Source: Cyclobacteriaceae bacterium (GTDB lineage Bacteria; Bacteroidota; Bacteroidia; Cytophagales; Cyclobacteriaceae). Taken from it: DNA of 64,000 nt. Under the pieces are notes generated by a model, which saw nothing but the letters and a program-made list of their open reading frames with translations, made no database searches and was not told the DNA's origin. Below are positions 1 to 8,515 of the stretch, piece after piece; position 1 is the first letter of the stretch, and each line of letters opens with the position of its first letter. The stretch is from NCBI GenBank assembly GCA_030584025.1, contig CP129487.1, forward strand, positions 2,728,001-2,792,000, given 5' to 3'. The translations under genes were made by a program, and so were the position numbers.

Positions 1-1
1 C

Positions 2-1060
2 GGAGTTTACCTGAATCAATTGTACTACAATCTTGAGCAAAGCGAATTTAATGAAGACGCGGAGCAACTTGATACGTTTATCAACACCAAAGGAAATACA
101 CAAAGCATTCAGTTGTTTTCGCAGCTTAACATAAAGGCAAGTGAACGCTTTACCATAAATGCCGGACTTCATTATCTTCAACTGTTGTTGAATAATTCCA
201 AGTCATTGGAGCCACGGGTCAGTGCATCGTATGCGCTCAACGAAAGAAACAGCATCAGTTTTGGATATGGATTACACAGTCAGGTTCAACCGCTCGGATC
301 TTATTTTGCTGAATACGTAGATGACGGTCAGATTATATTGCCTAACAAAAATCTAGGCTTAAGTAAGGCACATCATGTTGTAGTTGGTTATGACCGGTCA
401 TTAAATCCATACCTGCGTATGAAAGTGGAGACCTACTATCAACACTTGTTTAATATACCGGTTAAGCCCGGGGAGAACGAATCTTACTCGATTATTAATC
501 AACAGTGGTCATTTCAAACTGATCCATTAATAAATGAAGGCCTCGGTAAAAATTATGGTGCAGAATTTACACTGGAGCAATTCACTCACAACAACCTGTA
601 CTTTCTGCTGACTGCTTCCATATACAATTCATTATACAAAACACAGGAGAACGCGTGGCGCAACACACGCTACAACGGTAACGCCAACATGACCTTTACT
701 GCTGGTAAAGAATTCACCCTAAAAAAAGATCGCGTACTCGGATTGAATGTTCGAAGCCTGTACAGCGGTGGCTTGCGTACCACTCCGGTAGACCTGGAGG
801 AATCACTTTTAAAAGGGGAAACCGTTTATCAGGAAGATAAAGCATTTGAAGAACAGAATCCTGCTTACTTCAGAACGGACATCCGCATCAGTTTAAAGCG
901 CAACAAACCCAAGTCAACCCATACACTTGCATTGGATATTCAAAATGTAACTAACCGAAAAAATATTTACGGAAGTTATTTCGAACCGCTTACCGGAAAA
1001 ATCACGACTGCATACCAAACGCCTTTGATACCGGTATTGAGTTATAAGATTGAGTTTTGA
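2..1060 (+). CDS. TonB-dependent outer-membrane receptor, C-terminal part (5' end outside window)
   Basis: The frame is already open at the first bases of the window, so the plug domain and true start lie upstream; 352 residues remain. The visible part is a run of amphipathic beta strands separated by polar loops (for example INAGLHYLQL, SISFGYGLHS, YGAEFTLEQF). It ends in a strand with aromatic terminal residues (YKIEF), the usual C-terminal signal for BAM insertion. This fits the second half of a large TonB-dependent receptor barrel that imports an unknown substrate using energy delivered by TonB. A tonB gene lies at 17186-17863, but nothing ties the two specifically. The substrate cannot be inferred without the N-terminal half. 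Confidence 0.85.
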   Translation, partial: GVYLNQLYYNLEQSEFNEDAEQLDTFINTKGNTQSIQLFSQLNIKASERFTINAGLHYLQLLLNNSKSLEPRVSASYALNERNSISFGYGLHSQVQPLGSYFAEYVDDGQIILPNKNLGLSKAHHVVVGYDRSLNPYLRMKVETYYQHLFNIPVKPGENESYSIINQQWSFQTDPLINEGLGKNYGAEFTLEQFTHNNLYFLLTASIYNSLYKTQENAWRNTRYNGNANMTFTAGKEFTLKKDRVLGLNVRSLYSGGLRTTPVDLEESLLKGETVYQEDKAFEEQNPAYFRTDIRISLKRNKPKSTHTLALDIQNVTNRKNIYGSYFEPLTGKITTAYQTPLIPVLSYKIEF

Positions 1061-1074
1061 TTTCAAAAACCTTT

Positions 1075-1156
1075 AACCACAGAGGGCGCAAAGGTCACGC
1101 AAAGGCACGGAGATTCGTTTTGTGTTCTCTGTGCCTCCTTTGAGCGCTCTGTGGTT
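1075..1156. repeat. Large imperfect inverted repeat between convergent genes
   Basis: The left arm (AACCACAGAG, then GCGCAAAGG, then AGGCACGGAGA) is matched in reverse by the right arm (TCTCTGTGCCT, then CCTTTGAGCGC, then CTCTGTGGTT), enclosing a loop of about 12 bases. Elements rich in 'accacagagg..cacgcaaagg' are scattered through many environmental bacterial genomes. It fills the space between the receptor stop and the convergent metalloprotease stop, so its transcript hairpin could act as a bidirectional terminator, although no strong T tract is seen. Confidence 0.7.
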
Positions 1157-1162
1157 TGCATA

Positions 1163-2101
1163 TTACTTGCAGCTTTCCTTATAACCACTTAACTCATAAA
1201 TTTTCTTGTACTTACTTCTATCCAGCAACCACTCCAATGCTTTTTGCTTGTCGGACTGTTTGTTATAGTACAATTCAGCAATGGCGTACCCAACATAATA
1301 ACCGAGATCAGCCACTCTCCCTCCCGAGTTATTTCCATTGTACAACCAGGGCTTTAAATCCGCGCTTTTATTTTGGATTGCCTCATTGAACTCATCTCGT
1401 ATGACACAAGCATTTTCCTTTCCATAAGTATGAATAAGCGTATTGATGTTCATTCCCGAAATTTTTTCTGTTACAAAGTCTGCTATTCCTTCATTTAAAA
1501 CAGGTACCAGTAAGCCCGCATTTCTGAGATTACCACGCTGCCGTGTATGCACCGCTTCATGTGCCACCATCGATACGATATCGCCTGTATTGCCGATTAT
1601 GCTTTTCAACCAGGGAGACAATTCATCTTTTACAACTTCCTTATTTGCAGCAGCAATTTCCGATCCTATCAAGATTAATTGATCACCTATGGTACCACCC
1701 GTACGCAAACATCCAATCGCGAAACAAACATCCGGAATCTCAAATCCCGGCAATTCATTTTTAAACTTTTGTAAAACTGTTTCAATCTCCGCTTTTCGAT
1801 AGGCGATATTTTCTGTCAGTGGTCTGACTGATTTCCAGAACTTCGGATATTTACTAAGCAACGTTACATACTCCTCAGCGGTAAATTTGCGGATGCGGAT
1901 AAACGTTTTGAAATGCTCGGTTGCACGGTCAATGTAGCGCTGTTGAATAATGGAAATACTGTCTTCTTTTGATTTGGCGGAAGTCAACGCGTCATAGGCT
2001 TCCCAAAAATGGGTAATGTCTTCTGTGGTGATGGTATGCTGTTGTGCGCATGCAACACTTTGCAAGAGCATGGCAACTAAAACTCCGGTTATCGTCTTCA
2101 T
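1163..2101 (-). CDS. Secreted GldB-like / DUF2268 zinc metalloprotease
   Basis: The protein (312 aa) starts with a signal peptide (MKTITGVLVAMLLQSVACAQ) and is probably periplasmic; the Cys at 18 could also suggest a lipobox, but the context around it is poor. Residues 181-185 are HEAVH, the HExxH zinc site, and NEGIADF around residues 203-209 supplies the downstream Glu, the arrangement of DUF2268-type predicted Zn proteases related to gliding-motility protein GldB. The start overlaps the birA stop by four bases, so the two genes are probably co-transcribed. The substrate is unknown. Activity is inferred from the motif only. Confidence 0.75.
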   Translation of the reverse strand: MKTITGVLVAMLLQSVACAQQHTITTEDITHFWEAYDALTSAKSKEDSISIIQQRYIDRATEHFKTFIRIRKFTAEEYVTLLSKYPKFWKSVRPLTENIAYRKAEIETVLQKFKNELPGFEIPDVCFAIGCLRTGGTIGDQLILIGSEIAAANKEVVKDELSPWLKSIIGNTGDIVSMVAHEAVHTRQRGNLRNAGLLVPVLNEGIADFVTEKISGMNINTLIHTYGKENACVIRDEFNEAIQNKSADLKPWLYNGNNSGGRVADLGYYVGYAIAELYYNKQSDKQKALEWLLDRSKYKKIYELSGYKESCK

Positions 2102-2865
2102 TGGTTGTATCCGTAACTGATTTCCTTAAAAGCAAATTGTTTGAATTTGCCATCAATCAAAACTTCCAGTTTCCCTTCTTCTGAAACGGCTTCTATTATC
2201 CCTGAAACGGGTTGCTCATTCACAACAAAATCATGAACCTCATCGCGCCAATACAAATGTTGCTCATAATCATATTTCATCCGATCAAATTCTCCCACTT
2301 TTAGTTGTAAATAGCGCGCTTCAATTTTTTGCAGTAAATGTGAAAACAATTCATTCAAATCAAATTCATGCCCGGCTTCAGCAGCCAGCGAGGTTGCCGT
2401 TGGAATGGAGAACGAAACCTGATTTACATTCACGCCAATCCCCACCACCGCTCGATCCAGCAGCTGGCCCATCAACTGATTTTCGATCAGGATGCCGCAG
2501 GTTTTTTTGCCGTTCAGCATCATATCGTTTGGCCACTTGATTTTTACTTCGGCCTTAGGCAACAAACTTGTCAAACCATCCAGCAAACCCAACGAAATCG
2601 CCATGCTGAGGAAGAACTGCTTTTTAGGATCAAGAAAGTGTGGCTTTAATCCAATGGAAAAGGTGAGATTCTTGCCCGGCTCCGTAATCCACGTGTTGCC
2701 GCGCTGACCCCGCCCAGCCGTTTGATTGGCTGTTATCACCACCAAACCATCCGCTGAACCCTTTTGTTGAAGCAGGCGTTGTGCTTCATCGTTGGTAGAA
2801 TGACATTCTGGCACGAAAACCAGTTTGTGCCCCATGAAAAGGGTATTGGCAGGGATTTTATACAA
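2098..2865 (-). CDS. birA: Biotin--[acetyl-CoA-carboxylase] ligase (BirA, catalytic form without HTH)
   Basis: This enzyme adenylates biotin and transfers it to the acceptor lysine of biotin carboxyl carrier protein. The 255-aa protein has the family hallmarks: GRGQRG at about residues 51-56 (biotinyl-AMP loop), KWPND at 110-114, and a following KKTCGILIEN stretch with the catalytic Lys region. It lacks the N-terminal winged helix of E. coli BirA, so it is a monofunctional ligase rather than a repressor. Residues 1-10 precede a second Met at 11; the first is kept because it matches close relatives as I remember them. It is divergent from rsfS, with only about 40 bases between the starts. Confidence 0.93.
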   Translation of the reverse strand: MYKIPANTLFMGHKLVFVPECHSTNDEAQRLLQQKGSADGLVVITANQTAGRGQRGNTWITEPGKNLTFSIGLKPHFLDPKKQFFLSMAISLGLLDGLTSLLPKAEVKIKWPNDMMLNGKKTCGILIENQLMGQLLDRAVVGIGVNVNQVSFSIPTATSLAAEAGHEFDLNELFSHLLQKIEARYLQLKVGEFDRMKYDYEQHLYWRDEVHDFVVNEQPVSGIIEAVSEEGKLEVLIDGKFKQFAFKEISYGYNQ

Positions 2866-2876
2866 GTAAATATTGT

Positions 2877-2884
2877 TAGTTTTG
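2877..2884 (+). promoter_or_regulatory. -7 box of the rsfS promoter (TAGTTTTG)
   Basis: TAGTTTTG is an exact match to the Bacteroidota -7 consensus TAnnTTTG and lies 22 bases before the rsfS ATG. Upstream there is only a weak TTTTA at the -33 distance, so the match is partial. Confidence 0.5.
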
Positions 2885-2906
2885 TACGAAAACCGAAGAT
2901 AGTTTA

Positions 2907-3293
2907 ATGGCGAAGAAAAGAAAGGGTGTCAGTTCTGAAAAACTTTGTGACGCCATAGTAAAAGGAATGCAGGAGAAAAAAGCCCTCGACATCCTGGTTC
3001 TGGATCTGAGAAAAGTAAAAAATGCCATTGCCGATTTTTTTGTGATCTGTTCAGGTGGTTCAGACAAGCAACTGGATGCCATTGCCGAATCCGTTGACGC
3101 TGAAGTATACAAGGCTTTGAACGAAAATCCCTGGCATGTGGAAGGCAAAAACAATAAAGAATGGGTGTTACTCGACTACTTTGATGTGGTTGCCCACATC
3201 TTCCGCAAAGACAAGCGCGAATTTTTCGCCCTTGAAAAACTGTGGGGAGATGCGGAAGTAACAGAAATTGAAGATGCTGCCATAACCAAATAA
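2907..3293 (+). CDS. rsfS: Ribosomal silencing factor RsfS (Iojap/YbeB family)
   Basis: RsfS binds ribosomal protein uL14 and blocks joining of the 30S and 50S subunits when nutrients are short. The protein is 128 aa, slightly longer than the usual ~110 because of a charged tail. It has the family core: LDLRKVKNAIADFFVICSG, the SDKQLDAIAESV helix and HVEGKNNKEWVLLDYFDVVAHIF. It is followed by ftsH in the same direction after 51 bases. The birA-rsfS-ftsH neighbourhood is, to my knowledge, common in Cytophagales. Confidence 0.93.
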   Translation: MAKKRKGVSSEKLCDAIVKGMQEKKALDILVLDLRKVKNAIADFFVICSGGSDKQLDAIAESVDAEVYKALNENPWHVEGKNNKEWVLLDYFDVVAHIFRKDKREFFALEKLWGDAEVTEIEDAAITK

Positions 3294-3344
3294 AAAAGGC
3301 AGCGTTATTGGAAGAGAAAATTGACTTTTTGAAATACAGAAAAC

Positions 3345-5381
3345 ATGTCGGATAAGCGCGATAATAAAATGATCCCTCCAAAGGTGCCCAAGGGTGGCAA
3401 CTATCAATTATGGGTAATCCTGGTCACCATTGCGGTGATTATGGGGGTGATGTGGTTTACATCAAACAACAACCTGAAAGAAAAAGATGAGAATGAGCTG
3501 AAAGCGATGATTGAAAGTCGCGATGTACGGAGCATTATACTCATAAAAGATAAAGAATACGTTGAAGTAACCTTGAATTCAAATGCCTTGCAGAATGCGA
3601 AATACAAGGAAGATATTCAGGGGCCAATGGGTCAAAACAACGCTGGCCCACACTATAAAGTAAAAGTTATCTCCGTTGATAATTTCGACAGGAAATACAA
3701 CGAGTGGATCAGTAAAATTCCTGAAGCCGATCGCCCCGAGTACAGATCGGAAACACGAATCGATTACATCGGCCATTTCTTTAGCTGGGGCTTTTTGTTC
3801 CTGTTGTTGTTTGGCTTCTGGATGTTGATGCGCAGAATGACGGGTGGCGGTGGCCCCGGTGGTCAGATTTTCAACATCGGAAAATCAAAGGCAGCGTTGT
3901 TCGATGCCGAAAACAAAGTAAAAATTACGTTTGAAGATGTTGCCGGTTTGGAAGAAGCCAAAGAAGAAATTCGTGAGATCGTTGAGTTCTTGAAGAACCC
4001 ATCCAAGTTCACCAAGCTGGGTGGTAAAATTCCGAAAGGTGCATTGCTCGTAGGCCCTCCGGGTACCGGTAAAACCTTGTTGGCAAAAGCCGTTGCCGGT
4101 GAAGCTGCAGTGCCGTTCTTCTCCTTGTCAGGTTCAGATTTCGTGGAAATGTTTGTGGGTGTAGGTGCTGCGCGTGTACGCGACCTGTTCAAGCAAGCCA
4201 AAGAAAAGGCTCCGTGTATTGTGTTTATCGATGAGATCGATGCCATCGGTCGTTCGCGTGGTCGCGGCCAGATGCCGGGTGCCAACGATGAACGTGAAAA
4301 TACCTTGAACTCATTATTGGTAGAGATGGATGGTTTTGCAACCGATTCAGGTGTAATTATTCTGGCAGCTACCAACCGACCGGATGTACTCGACTCTGCC
4401 TTATTGCGTCCCGGTCGTTTCGACAGGCAGATCAGCATTGATAAGCCGGATATTGTTGGTCGGGAAGCTATCTTTAAGGTGCACCTGAAGCCTATCAAAC
4501 TGGATTCATCGGTTGACATTAAAAAACTTTCGGCACAAACGCCTGGCTTTGCCGGTGCTGAAATTGCCAACGTATGTAACGAAGCTGCCTTGATCGCTGC
4601 ACGCAGAGATAAGAAAGCCGTTGACATGCAGGATTTTCAGGATGCGATTGACCGCGTGATTGGTGGATTGGAAAAGAAAACCAAAATCATTTCACCGGAA
4701 GAAAAGAAAATTGTGGCTTACCACGAAGCGGGTCATGCCGTAGCCGGTTGGTTCCTGGAGCATGCCGATCCGTTGGTGAAGGTTAGCATTGTACCGCGTG
4801 GTGTTGCCGCGTTGGGTTATGCTCAATATTTACCGAAAGAACAGTTCCTCTATCAAACCGAGCAATTGTTGGATGAGATGTGCATGACCTTCGGTGGTCG
4901 CGCAGCTGAAGATCTTATTTTTGGAAAGATTTCTACAGGAGCTTTGAGCGATCTGGAACGCATAACCAAAATGGCCTACAGTATGGTAACGGTTTACGGC
5001 ATGAACCCTGAAATCGGAAACATGTCGTTCTACGATTCAAAAGCTAACGATTACGCGTTTCAAAAACCGTATTCAGATGCCACGGCTCAACGTATCGACC
5101 AGGAAGTGAAGAAGATCATCGATTCCTGCTACAAGCGCACGAAAGATTTGTTGAGCAAACACCGTGAACACCTGGAAGTGATTGCCAAAGAGTTGTTGGA
5201 AAAGGAAATCCTGTTCCAGTCGGATCTGGAAAGATTGATTGGCAAACGACCATTCGATAAGCTTACTACCTACCAGCAGTTCACGAATGGTAGTGGCGAA
5301 AAGAAAGAAGAAAAGGTTGAGGTTCCGCCTGCACCGGAAGTGATTCCGGTTTCGGAAGAACCCAAGACCGATAACCCATAA
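3345..5381 (+). CDS. ftsH: ATP-dependent zinc metalloprotease FtsH
   Basis: FtsH is a membrane-anchored hexameric AAA+ protease that degrades misfolded membrane proteins and some regulators. This 678-aa protein has two membrane segments (about residues 21-39 and 143-163) flanking a periplasmic domain. The AAA module has Walker A GPPGTGKT (237-244), Walker B ending IDEID (about 295-299), and the second region of homology (AATNRPDVLDSALLRPGRFD). The protease domain has HEAGH (460-464) and the third zinc ligand in LSDLERI (D536). The acidic Pro-rich tail (EKKEEKVEVPPAPEV) is a variable extension. A hairpin terminator follows. Confidence 0.97.
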   Translation: MSDKRDNKMIPPKVPKGGNYQLWVILVTIAVIMGVMWFTSNNNLKEKDENELKAMIESRDVRSIILIKDKEYVEVTLNSNALQNAKYKEDIQGPMGQNNAGPHYKVKVISVDNFDRKYNEWISKIPEADRPEYRSETRIDYIGHFFSWGFLFLLLFGFWMLMRRMTGGGGPGGQIFNIGKSKAALFDAENKVKITFEDVAGLEEAKEEIREIVEFLKNPSKFTKLGGKIPKGALLVGPPGTGKTLLAKAVAGEAAVPFFSLSGSDFVEMFVGVGAARVRDLFKQAKEKAPCIVFIDEIDAIGRSRGRGQMPGANDERENTLNSLLVEMDGFATDSGVIILAATNRPDVLDSALLRPGRFDRQISIDKPDIVGREAIFKVHLKPIKLDSSVDIKKLSAQTPGFAGAEIANVCNEAALIAARRDKKAVDMQDFQDAIDRVIGGLEKKTKIISPEEKKIVAYHEAGHAVAGWFLEHADPLVKVSIVPRGVAALGYAQYLPKEQFLYQTEQLLDEMCMTFGGRAAEDLIFGKISTGALSDLERITKMAYSMVTVYGMNPEIGNMSFYDSKANDYAFQKPYSDATAQRIDQEVKKIIDSCYKRTKDLLSKHREHLEVIAKELLEKEILFQSDLERLIGKRPFDKLTTYQQFTNGSGEKKEEKVEVPPAPEVIPVSEEPKTDNP

Positions 5382-5402
5382 TTTAAAAACACACTAAATA
5401 AA

Positions 5403-5436
5403 AACTCAGGCTTACAATCAGGTCTGAGTTTTTTAT
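5403..5436 (+). terminator. Rho-independent terminator after ftsH
   Basis: AACTCAG and CTGAGTT form a 7-bp stem around a 14-base loop, followed directly by a T-rich tract (TTTTTTATTTTT). It sits between the ftsH stop and the lpxH-type start. Confidence 0.75.
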
Positions 5437-5446
5437 TTTTAGGCCA

Positions 5447-6223
5447 ATGAATACCCCTGTGGAAATTAAACTTGAAGCCGGTAAGAAGATTTTCTTTGCC
5501 TCCGATTTCCATTTGGGTGTACCCAATTATGAGGATAGTCTGGCTCGTGAAAAGCGAATTGTGCGGTGGCTCGACTCCATAAAAAGCGAAGCTCAGGCGA
5601 TTTACCTGTTAGGCGATATTTTTGATTTCTGGTTTGAATACCGGCAAGCCATTCCGAAAGGATTTATCCGGTTACAGGGAAAACTTGCGGAACTGCGCGA
5701 TGCGGGGATTCCCATTATTTTCTTCACCGGCAATCACGACATGTGGATGTTTGATTACTTCCCACGCGAACTGGATATCCCGATTTACCGTAACCCGGTG
5801 GTACTAACGTGCAACAATCAAAAATTAATGATCGGCCATGGCGATGGACTTGGCCCGGGTGACACCTCCTATAAAATCCTGAAAAAGTTTTTCAACAGTA
5901 AAATTTGCCAGTGGCTGTTTGCCCGTATACATCCCAACCTTGGCATAGGCATTGCTAAAATATGGTCGAGAAAAAGCCGGATCAGTAACACGAAACGTGA
6001 AGAAAAATTTGAAGGAGAAGAAAATGAATTTTTGCTTACCTATTGTAAAGAACTGGAAAAGCATCACCACCATGATTACTACATTTTCGGTCACCGGCAT
6101 TTACCGCTCGATCTGGAAGTGGGTGCAAACAGCCGGTACATCAATCTTGGTGAGTGGGTTCACTTTAATACCTATGCCGTGTACGATGGAAAAACCGTTG
6201 AGCTTAAAACTTTTTCCGCATAG
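5447..6223 (+). CDS. lpxH: UDP-2,3-diacylglucosamine pyrophosphatase-type metallophosphoesterase (LpxH-like)
   Basis: LpxH cleaves UDP-2,3-diacylglucosamine to lipid X in lipid A synthesis at the inner membrane. The 258-aa protein carries the calcineurin-like metal-binding motifs: SDFHLG (D20, H22), GDIFDFW (D57), GNHD (95-98), GHGD (130-133) and GHRH near the C-terminus. The length and the GDIFDFWFEY pattern fit the LpxH branch rather than generic phosphoesterases. The next gene starts one base after this stop, so the two are probably translated from one mRNA. Confidence 0.85.
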   Translation: MNTPVEIKLEAGKKIFFASDFHLGVPNYEDSLAREKRIVRWLDSIKSEAQAIYLLGDIFDFWFEYRQAIPKGFIRLQGKLAELRDAGIPIIFFTGNHDMWMFDYFPRELDIPIYRNPVVLTCNNQKLMIGHGDGLGPGDTSYKILKKFFNSKICQWLFARIHPNLGIGIAKIWSRKSRISNTKREEKFEGEENEFLLTYCKELEKHHHHDYYIFGHRHLPLDLEVGANSRYINLGEWVHFNTYAVYDGKTVELKTFSA

Positions 6224-6224
6224 C

Positions 6225-6998
6225 ATGAGAATAATTTATTTGCTGGTCGTACTGCCTTTTCTTTCGTACGGTCAGCAATTTCCAATAACTGTTCCGTTGA
6301 ATCAACCCGTAACGGCAGCCTATGTAGACCGGCCCGGTGATTTGTACGTGCAATTTGAGACCGGTACGATTCAGAAATTCGACATCAACGGAAAACTGGT
6401 TGAAGAAATAAAACCTGAGTTACCACTCGCTCTTTTTGAACCCCGTGACGGATCGCGCGCATTCAGTTTTGATCGTAAAGGAAATTGGTACAGCTACGGA
6501 TTATTCGGCACGTTGAACAAACAACCCGTTCCGGAGGAGTTTGCCATTGAGCCGTGGTTGGTGTGTTCATCGGGCGATCAAAACCTTTGGATACTGGATG
6601 GCGCTGACCTGAGTATCAAAAAGTTGAATACTGCTAAACAAAGCATTGACGTGGAAATTTACCTATCGCCACATGTAGCCAAAGAGAAAACAGATTTTAT
6701 TGGCATGCGCGAATACCAAAACTTTTTATTCATCCATAATAAAAATGCAGGCATTGAGATTCACAATGCCATTGGCAAACGGATTCGGCTTATTCCAGGA
6801 AAAGAGATTCGGTACTTTAATTTTCTGGGAGAAGAGTTATACTATGCCCTGAATGACAAGTTGATTTTTTTTGATTTATTCGATGGTAAAACGCGCGAAC
6901 TCCAAATTGAAAAAGGAGTGCAATTTATGCTGCTTACCGATGAACGCGTGTTTAAGGTTTTTGGGGATCGTTTGGTTGTTGAATTAAAAAACCCTTAA
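6225..6998 (+). CDS. Exported protein of unknown function, beta-propeller-like
   Basis: I do not recognise this protein. The ATG at 6225, one base after the upstream stop, gives a clean signal peptide (MRIIYLLVVLPFLSYGQ); an earlier in-frame start would run back through the lpxH-like gene and is not credible. The mature ~240 residues contain repeated short strands of the type 'GDLYVQFETGTIQKFDINGKL', 'NLWILDGADLSIKKL' and 'LYYALNDKLIFFDLFDGK', as in beta-propeller blades. It is probably periplasmic. Coupling to lpxH may be only positional. Confidence 0.75.
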   Translation: MRIIYLLVVLPFLSYGQQFPITVPLNQPVTAAYVDRPGDLYVQFETGTIQKFDINGKLVEEIKPELPLALFEPRDGSRAFSFDRKGNWYSYGLFGTLNKQPVPEEFAIEPWLVCSSGDQNLWILDGADLSIKKLNTAKQSIDVEIYLSPHVAKEKTDFIGMREYQNFLFIHNKNAGIEIHNAIGKRIRLIPGKEIRYFNFLGEELYYALNDKLIFFDLFDGKTRELQIEKGVQFMLLTDERVFKVFGDRLVVELKNP

Positions 6999-7013
6999 CT
7001 ACAGTCCGTATTC

Positions 7014-7050
7014 GCACAAAAAATGTGTTCAATTATGAACATATTTGTGC
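7014..7050. promoter_or_regulatory. Inverted repeat upstream of the ntrC-type gene (candidate activator site)
   Basis: The sequence reads GCACAAA..ATGTGTTC-AATTAT-GAACATATTTGTGC. The core GTTC-N6-GAAC is perfectly symmetric, and AT-rich flanks plus GCACAAA/TTTGTGC extend the symmetry with a length difference of three bases between arms. It lies about 55-90 bases upstream of the -24/-12 match, the usual place for an enhancer-binding protein. Confidence 0.5.
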
Positions 7051-7103
7051 AGGAAAGAACACTGCTTTCCCCATTTTTGCTCCAAAACAAACAATTCTGT
7101 AAC

Positions 7104-7118
7104 TGGCACAACTTTTAC
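7104..7118 (+). promoter_or_regulatory. Candidate sigma-54 (-24/-12) promoter
   Basis: CTGGCAC begins at 7103 and is followed after five bases by TTAC at 7115-7118. The sigma-54 consensus is TGGCACG-N4-TTGC, so the -24 element matches fully, the spacing is right, and the -12 element differs at one base (GC to AC). rpoN is in this window at 30479-31936. The downstream gene is a sigma-54 activator. Confidence 0.55.
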
Positions 7119-7147
7119 TAACTAAAAGCACTACTTAAATCTATACC

Positions 7148-8515
7148 ATGAATCCTGAAGGTGGCAAAATATTGATGATCGATGATGATGAGGACGTTCT
7201 ACTGGCAGCCAAGATGTTGCTCAAGAAGCAAAACCACCATGTAATCATAGAAAAGAACCCGAATAAAATTCCTTTTTTACTCAATAACGACACGTACGAT
7301 GTGATCCTGCTGGACATGAATTTCAGCAAGGACATTACCAGCGGTAAGGAAGGCTTTTACTGGCTGGAAAAAATTCTGGAGAAAGATCCGAGCGCGGTGG
7401 TCATCCTGATCACGGCTTTTGGCGATGTGGAAATGGCCGTGAAAGCCCTGAAGCAAGGCGCCACCGATTTCATCCTTAAACCCTGGCAAAATGAAAAATT
7501 AATTGCCACCATTTCTACGGCCATTCGTTTGAAGCAGTCGTACAACGAAGTAGACAAGTTGCGCAAAGCCAAAGAAATGCTGGAAGAGCAAATCAGTAAA
7601 CCGTTTGGCGAAATCATTGGCGAAAGCATAGCCATTAAAGAAGTGTTCGGGCTGATTGATAAAGTAGCCAAGACGGATGCCAACGTGTTGATACTCGGAG
7701 AAAACGGAACTGGAAAAGAACTCATCGCCCGCGCCATTCACCAACGCTCGCTGCGGAAAGACAACAGCTTCGTTTCGGTGGATATGGGTGCCATTACAGA
7801 AACGTTGTTTGAAAGCGAATTATTCGGCCATAAGAAGGGCGCCTTTACCGATGCGCGCGAAGATCGGCCCGGAAGATTTGAACTGGCCAATGGCGGCACA
7901 CTCTTTTTAGACGAAATCGGAAACCTAAGCATGGCATTGCAAAGTAAATTGCTGAGCGCACTGCAATCGCGGCAGGTAACGCGGGTAGGTTCCAACCAGT
8001 CGATAGCGGTTGATATTCGTTTAATCTGTGCCACCAACATGCCGCTGCATCAAATGGTGGAGCAGGGAACATTCCGTCAGGATTTATTGTACCGCATCAA
8101 CACGGTTGAAATCAAAGTTCCGCCTTTGGCCGATCGCGTTGAAGATATTTCATTACTCGCACGCCATTACCTCGATTACTACGCCCGTAAGTACCACAAG
8201 CAGGTAACAACCATCGCACCGAACGCGATGGACAAACTAAAACGATATGCCTGGCCTGGCAATATCCGTGAGTTGCAACACGCCATTGAACGTGCCGTGA
8301 TCATGACCGACTCGGCTTCGTTACAGGAAAGCGATTTCCTGTTTAGCCGACCGGTATCCTCTTCATCGGCAGAAACGTTAAACCTGGATGAAGTGGAAAA
8401 AGCGGCTATCGTGAAAGCCTTGAATCTGCACAGCGGAAATATTTCGAAAGCTGCTGACGAGCTGGGATTAACCCGCGCTTCGCTGTATCGCAGAATGGAA
8501 AAGTATGGATTATAA
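7148..8515 (+). CDS. Sigma-54-dependent response regulator, NtrC family
   Basis: This protein activates sigma-54 promoters when phosphorylated. The 455 residues comprise a receiver domain (D12/D13, phospho-acceptor D56, K111), an AAA+ domain with Walker A GENGTGKE (184-191) and Walker B GGTLFLDE (about 249-256), and a C-terminal Fis-type HTH (ISKAADELGLTRASLYRRMEKYGL). The sigma-54 contact loop reads GAFTDA (231-236) instead of the classical GAFTGA; I recall this variant in Bacteroidota. The gene overlaps the downstream kinase by 11 bases. A candidate sigma-54 promoter precedes it, suggesting autoregulation. Confidence 0.93.
   Translation: MNPEGGKILMIDDDEDVLLAAKMLLKKQNHHVIIEKNPNKIPFLLNNDTYDVILLDMNFSKDITSGKEGFYWLEKILEKDPSAVVILITAFGDVEMAVKALKQGATDFILKPWQNEKLIATISTAIRLKQSYNEVDKLRKAKEMLEEQISKPFGEIIGESIAIKEVFGLIDKVAKTDANVLILGENGTGKELIARAIHQRSLRKDNSFVSVDMGAITETLFESELFGHKKGAFTDAREDRPGRFELANGGTLFLDEIGNLSMALQSKLLSALQSRQVTRVGSNQSIAVDIRLICATNMPLHQMVEQGTFRQDLLYRINTVEIKVPPLADRVEDISLLARHYLDYYARKYHKQVTTIAPNAMDKLKRYAWPGNIRELQHAIERAVIMTDSASLQESDFLFSRPVSSSSAETLNLDEVEKAAIVKALNLHSGNISKAADELGLTRASLYRRMEKYGL

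Noticed and set aside
3863..4627. Long minus-strand frame inside ftsH
   Set aside because: It is the antisense shadow of the AAA+ domain; its Ser/Ala/Pro-rich translation has no domain features.
5952..6224. Upstream extension of the protein starting at 6225
   Set aside because: The extension lies wholly inside the lpxH-type gene in another frame, has no family features, and the internal ATG at 6225 begins a textbook signal peptide.
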